Source: Diphasiastrum complanatum
Taxonomy: Eukaryota; Streptophyta; Lycopodiopsida; Lycopodiales; Lycopodiaceae
Length of the DNA stretch: 64,000 nucleotides
Direction of reading: 5' to 3'
Assembly: GCA_029204225.1 (NCBI GenBank)
Contig: CM055104.1
Span: 45,947,835-46,011,834 of the forward strand
This document shows positions 59,487 to 64,000 of this stretch, piece by piece. The number at the start of each line of letters is the position of its first letter. The first letter of the stretch is position 1. The position numbers were made by a program, and so were the translations under genes. The notes beneath the pieces are model-generated. The model made no database searches, had not been told where the DNA came from, and saw nothing but the letters and a program-made list of their open reading frames with translations.

Positions 59487-60302
59487 GCAGTAACTTGTAG
59501 ATCTATTTCACCCCATTACATATAGGTTCAAACGGTACCTATTCTCAGCAGGAGAAATGCTATCTGCTCCATGTAGGACTCATGAAAATGCAAATGACTG
59601 CATAGGTTCAAGTTACTGGTTGAAATCACAAAAAGGTTTCTTGAGTTCAAATATTGTTAGATCATTCTTTTTTACACTATCAGAAATCAGCAAGACATCA
59701 GTTTATGTTTTAGCAGAGAATTTGTTTTTGAAGGAATCTCAACTTTGCACATCTCACAGCTTCCGAGATCTATGAAAATGGCTTCACTATTTATAAGAAA
59801 GCTGCATTTGTAAACTCTCATGTTCTTATATCAGATAGTAATTCAAGTTTATCTTCTAACGGATAACGTCTTTTATGATGTGTACAGAATATTTCACTTC
59901 AATGAATTTAAATTCTTTCAACTTGACTCTGGTGGTTGCATTTTCCATTTGCCTGTTAAATTGTTGAGAGAACTCATTAGAAATGATGTCACAACTACAT
60001 TTTAAGAGGAACTACACACTGGCTATTATTTACACCAAATCTGCTCAACGAAACCAATAAAGGAGTTGCACGCTTGAAACTATATGAGCTTGTGCTTGTG
60101 TCTTTTCTATCTACATGAGCAGCTAGATGGGAAGCAAAACAGGAACTTACTGATCTCTGTTTCTAAAGAGCTTGCTGTTTGGATCTAATGTTGTTGGGGA
60201 AGCTGTCTCAACGTCATCCCTTATCACAAGGATTTTTGACTAAAATTTTTAGGCTCAAAACTAATAAAGCTTTTTTACAAAGTTTTTTAATAGTTGTCCA
60301 TG
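59487..60302 (+). other. Probable SMT1 3' UTR and downstream flank
   Basis: No coding content. The first canonical AATAAA after the stop is at 60056-60061. It could serve as poly(A) signal, but plant signals are loose and the true end is not determined. Confidence 0.4.
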
Positions 60303-60414
60303 GATGGACATGCTAAAAATGTAACTTTGAGAAAGTAGGCATACATCCTACCCAAAAGGCAGCGATGGATGGATTCTACACATCGCTTCAAAGGTACGTT
60401 GGCTGCAACGATGG
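60303..60414 (+). repeat. Direct repeat flanking the Penelope-like element, left copy
   Basis: GATGGACATGCTAAAAATGT ... to GGCTGCAACGATGG. It recurs at 62471-62590 with few substitutions and an 8-bp insertion there. It contains a small stem (GTAGG/CCTAC, 7-nt loop). It fits the terminal direct repeats (pseudo-LTRs) typical of Penelope-like elements. Confidence 0.8.
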
Positions 60415-60958
60415 TATACTAATCGCATTTCTATACATAATAATGCTTGTTTACTTCTGAAAAATAGAGTAGGGATGGTCCTATCCTTAAGGTATGCTAT
60501 CTACTGAAACTTCAAAAAAGCAGACAATTTAACGTAATCCATAGACCTTATCTAAACGCTTTTCTGCTCCTAAACGTAGCTATGGACTAAAAAGACCAAT
60601 TTTTTTTGTCGTTATGATATAAAGAGAAAACATTTACGGAAACACAACAATGGCAGCCTCTCAAAAAGCCTCGTCTACAAACATTCAAGTATGACTTTTC
60701 GTTATCAATTCGTTTGCGATGCACAAACAAGAATGGGATAAGTATTTCCTTATAGTGTAACAACTATGTCTCTTCAAAAATAAATTTTTTTTTTTTATTT
60801 TTTCTTTTTTTTTAATAAAGATGACTTTAGAAAAAAGATACTACTTCCCAAAAAGCATAATTAACTAAATGACTCTTTAAAGAAATCCTCGTCAAAACAC
60901 CTAACAAGCTAATGTGAATGAAGTTGCTTTCGAACTTTATGACAGTTGACTTAAACTT

Positions 60959-62345
60959 ATGAGACTTTCATCTTCTTATGCATTTTTGGACGAAAATACA
61001 AAAAAGAAACATGCTGATTTTTGTAAAGATACTACATTAAGCTATATTAGAAAGGGTAAATGGCTTCATGGAAATATTGCTTCTCTTACTAAGAAAAGGA
61101 TTGCCAATGATGAACTACAATGGCTTACCAACTTTCTTTACGTAAACGGTATCAATAAAGCACAACACAACCCATGCTCTATGTGTAAATTCTTTGCACA
61201 AACATTGGCCATACAAAGACTCAATAGTCCGGACTTTACTCCTTTTCCCAATGATTCCCTTGCATATATAATGGATATTATTACTAAGCTCTTACCAGAA
61301 ATTTTCTTAGGGAATGATTAAGGATTCATTTAGATGGATTACCAATGCTCACAACTGCTATTTTACCAGACTTGCCAAATTTCTCACAGGAGCTCTTGGT
61401 ATGTTGTCACCGTTTCTCATGGAAGGTGCAGGCCGTAAGGCAAATACATACAAGAGTATGTATCCTAAGAGCAGATACAATTCAACATTGGCAATGTGAG
61501 TCATTTATGGACTTCTATCTAAATCTACCACCCTTGATTACCAACATATGACATTTCTAGATGTTACAAGAATATTCCCTTAGATGGTCCCCAAAGGACT
61601 GAAAACTGTCATTAAAAAGGCAATGAAATATGCCTTCAAACATTCCATACATTATCTACTTTATTATAAATGGAATCACATACGCGAAAAATTCAAATGG
61701 TCATGGGATAAAAAGCAATCACACGAATGGCACGCTCTTGATATAAATTTGCTTTATCAATGGAATGATCTCCTGATTAATAACTGTATTGTTGAACTAG
61801 GGAACAAAACTTGGAGACAAGTATGTGGTTTTTGTGTTCACCCACATGGTGTAATTGGTATTTATCCTTCTTTGAAGCACAATTTATAAAGAGACTTGCC
61901 AGATTAGGCCTTAACACTTTTATAAATAACTTTATACATTCTTTCAGATACATTGATGACATTTGTTTCATCAATAACCCTAATATTGAGCTTTTATGGA
62001 CAAAACACAAATTAGAACTCCTAAAAATCCATTATGGATCTACCCTTTAGACTTTCTAGAAATATAAAAGAAAACGTCAAAAGGTAACATTACCAGTTTT
62101 TTAAATATATTTATTGCCTTTGACCAAAATTTTGGTCTAACACAACTCTTAAAGTTTGAAAAAGAAGAGAATTACCTTTTCCTTTTTTACAATACATACA
62201 TCTGGCTTCGAATAGACCGATCTATAATTCATATAAGGTTATTGTTTCACAGGTTATTGCCACAATGTACTGTTGTAACAAACAAGATACATTCATAAAA
62301 GGTCGGAATTTTGAGACGCTTTTCAAAAAAATGGTTTTATGAGGG
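60959..62345 (+). pseudogene. Degenerate reverse transcriptase of the Penelope-like element
   Basis: In order: an N-terminal region with CSMC (60959-61318); after a frameshift, DSFRWITNAHNCYFTRLAKF (61323-61382); motif A LDVTRIFP at about 61557-61580 followed by a TAG at 61581; GLKTVIKKAMKYAFKHS; DLLINNCIVELGNKTWRQVC (motif B entry, 61767-61826) then a frameshift; FEAQFIKRLARLGL; motif C FRYIDDICFINN (catalytic YIDD at 61949-61960); WIYPLDFLEI near 62032-62061 in a further frame; and a VSQVIATMYCCN segment near 62230-62280, which I take as thumb. Several frameshifts and stops make it dead. Confidence 0.72.
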
Positions 62346-62470
62346 ATAAACTATGTCTTATCATCAATAACTTACTTATGTCAGATTTCTATCCGGTTTT
62401 GTCTTACTCTTTACCACATGATGTCGATTGTATTTTGGTGGGCAGTCAGCTATCCCTTACTTACTCTACC

Positions 62471-62590
62471 GATGGACATGCTAAAAATGTAACTTTGAGA
62501 AAGTAGGCATACATCCTATCCAAAAGGCAGTGATGGATGGATTCTACCTACATACATCACTTCAAAGGTGTGTTGGCTGCATCATGATGG
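62471..62590 (+). repeat. Direct repeat flanking the Penelope-like element, right copy
   Basis: Matches 60303-60414 from GATGGACATGCTAAAAATGT to GATGG. The sequence beyond each copy differs, so the repeat is bounded and not part of a longer duplication. Confidence 0.8.
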
Positions 62591-62595
62591 TTTCA

Positions 62596-63460
62596 GGATG
62601 CTGCCTCTTTGGGTTATGGGGATCCCCTTCCTCCGCCTAACCATTTTATTCAGACACTGATTTGTTGTATGAAAAAGGCCGTTGAGATGCACAGTTTTGT
62701 TATTAACATTGATAGGGCCACATGTTCTTCTACTGGATCTGAGGATAAGGTTCTTTGCCTGATTGATCTGCTTGAGACTATTGACTAGGTAAAGATTTAT
62801 CTTGAGTTTGTTAAGTAGAAAGACACTTTGAGCTTAGTGGAAAATCTTTATAGTCGTCTTAATGATTTCATTGAAAGATTTGAAGAAGAGGAAAAATTCT
62901 ATAATATGCACATTAGAAAAGTGTTCATGTGCTTGGAAAACAAAAATGGTATTACTCCTGCTATCCTTTCCCATTATGTTTCCGATGCTCCTCTTTCACC
63001 GCACCCTCTAGTTTTTACTGATGACCTTGATGAGGATAGTGCCTCTTAGCTCGAGATCTTCTCTCAAGACATTTGCGACATTGGTGACCTTTCTTCTTAT
63101 GACTTCTGCTAATCTAAAAGCTATCAAGTCCTCTTTGTTCCTAGCAGAATTATTGAGTACAAATCCACTCTCACCTCTTATAAAATCTAGAGTGTTCCTT
63201 CTGTCAATTTCCTTGCACCCATCTCTATTGATTTTTGGATCATGATGACTCATTTGACAAAAAAAGAAATACAAGTTTGCAAGCTGGCCACCCTTCATAA
63301 AAATCCTTCACTTGAGACCCCTGTTTCTTTCGATATCATTATTCGTATGAACAAACTCAAACCCTCTCGCTATCCCTCTGAGCAAACTTGGGCTAGAATT
63401 AGAGGTCACTTTGAAATTGGCTTCAATAGGATTGACTTACACCAAGCCATAGTCTAGAAT
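62596..63460 (+). pseudogene. Unrecognised decayed ORF of about 285 codons
   Basis: One frame, starting around FQDAASLGYGDPLPPPNHFI, stays in coding-like sense through a handful of stops (near 62788, 62818, 63047, 63110, 63187). It continues as LENLYSRLNDFIERFEEEEK, FTDDLDEDSAS and YPSEQTWARIRGHFEIGFN to 63457. It has charged and hydrophobic alternation like a real protein, not repeat noise. I recognise no family. It begins directly after the right direct repeat of the Penelope-like element, which may have inserted next to or into it. It could be part of an unknown transposon or a dead host gene. Confidence 0.4.
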
Positions 63461-63699
63461 TGAAAAAGACTTTTTTTTAAATGTAGATGTGATGAAAAAT
63501 GCAAAAGTAGCTCTTCTATCATTTGGTTTGACCATGCTATCTAGTTCATAATGAATAATCTTGCCAAGTTTTTTCCTAGTGCTTCCTTCCAAAATCAAAT
63601 GAATGCATTCTTTATGTGGCTTCATAAACCAGCTAGGGATGTAGTGAAATCACGCCGCCTGACTTTTCTCTCAAGGTCCTCTTCCAATGAAAGAGGACA

Positions 63700-64000
63700 A
63701 GCCTCGAGATCATATCAATCCGATCAAGTGAAAGATTATATAGTTCATTGTGCCTTCCTTGAGGAAGCCCTCGAGTTGACACATACAGACTCTCTTCTTC
63801 AGGATAGCCATTAAGGAATGCTTTTGTGGCATCCTCCTTTGACTTGAGCATAACCTTTGGCACAAAGTCTTGCTTTGTATTTGTTGATGGAACCATCTTG
63901 ATTGTACTTGACCCTAAATGCATCCCATCGCATTCTTGTTAGGTGGTAGATCAATCAACTCCCAAGCATGATTAGAGATTAAAGCATCATACTCCAAGAT
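63700..64000 (-). pseudogene. Copia reverse transcriptase fragment, running off the window
   Basis: The minus strand from 64000 gives EYDALISNHAWELIDLPPNK, then (63920-63845) DGSINKYKARLCAKGYAQ, and a degraded segment with KAFLNGYPEEE. It is closely similar in wording to the copia RT at 12659-13465, so possibly the same family. Frameshifted and truncated on the left near 63700. Confidence 0.75.

Larger units (their letters stand above)
60303..62590 (+). mobile_element. Penelope-like retroelement, degenerate, with flanking direct repeats (~2.3 kb)
   Basis: Two direct repeats of about 115 bp enclose about 2.06 kb that contains a decayed reverse transcriptase. The RT motif style (LDVTRIFP, RYIDDI, IYPLDFLEI) and the short non-LTR-like architecture with terminal direct repeats fit the Penelope-like class. 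Copia and Ty3 are excluded by the lack of gag, protease, RNase H and integrase; LINEs by the motif style. I could not find a GIY-YIG endonuclease on either side of the RT, so it would be an endonuclease-lacking or deleted form. Class assignment rests on motif recognition and structure, not a search. Confidence 0.65.

Noticed and set aside
60303-60414. Hammerhead ribozyme in the Penelope-like direct repeat
   Set aside because: Such repeats often carry hammerheads, and a GAAA next to a GTAGG/CCTAC stem is present, but no CTGANGA core was found in either strand of either copy.
60415-62470. GIY-YIG endonuclease in the Penelope-like element
   Set aside because: No GIY...YIG pattern was seen before or after the RT in any frame; the element is described without it.
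1-64000. CRISPR arrays, bacterial operons, tRNA or rRNA genes
   Set aside because: Plant nuclear DNA; no spaced short-repeat array, no tRNA B-box with matching A-box and cloverleaf, and no rRNA-like sequence noticed by eye.

Overview
The window is nuclear DNA of a land plant with a large, repeat-rich genome. Long introns, decayed Ty1/copia and Ty3 retrotransposons, a plant-type ERF gene and a plant sterol methyltransferase support this. A fern or another slow-purging lineage such as a gymnosperm or lycophyte is my inference; no sequence feature fixes the species.

Two host genes can be supported. (1) A two-exon AP2/ERF transcription factor (5200-6791, + strand). Its 134-bp intron is mostly a (CT)n-(CG)n dinucleotide tract, and a 7-codon upstream ORF ends three bases before its start. 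(2) A complete sterol C24-methyltransferase gene of SMT1 type, spread over 29.4 kb (30091-59486, + strand) in 13 coding exons of 48-126 bp. No single open reading frame reveals it, but all exons join in phase with GT-AG borders to give an uninterrupted 343-residue protein with every SMT signature region. Its introns hold most of the repeats in the right half of the window.

Layout: 1-5.2 kb, copia remnant, then nothing recognisable; 5.2-6.8 kb, ERF gene; 6.8-12 kb, AT-rich DNA with tandem duplications and microsatellites; 12.1-16.1 kb, copia pol/gag remnant (- strand) interrupted by a Mutator-like non-autonomous element; 16.5-23.1 kb, two related Ty3-type gag remnants (- strand), one between 0.67-kb direct repeats; 25.4-26.3 kb, second Mutator-like element; 27.6-28 kb, Ty3 3' end; 29.4-59.5 kb, SMT1. 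Inside SMT1, intron 2 holds a Ty3 pol remnant (- strand). Intron 3 holds a copia gag, a Ty3 integrase piece and a copia LTR. Intron 10 (11.25 kb) holds LINE fragments with (CT)n tails, a split Ty3 element, a near-intact 5.8-kb copia element with a perfect 5-bp target duplication, and the third Mutator-like element. 60.3-62.6 kb is a degenerate reverse-transcriptase element of Penelope-like type between ~115-bp direct repeats. 62.6-63.5 kb is an unrecognised decayed ORF. The window ends in another copia RT fragment (- strand).

The most noteworthy items are the hidden SMT1 gene, the Penelope-like element with its terminal direct repeats, and the Mutator-like family. One copy of that family sits in the catalytic Asp-Ser-Gly codons of a copia protease, so its 9-bp target duplication can be read directly from the interrupted frame.
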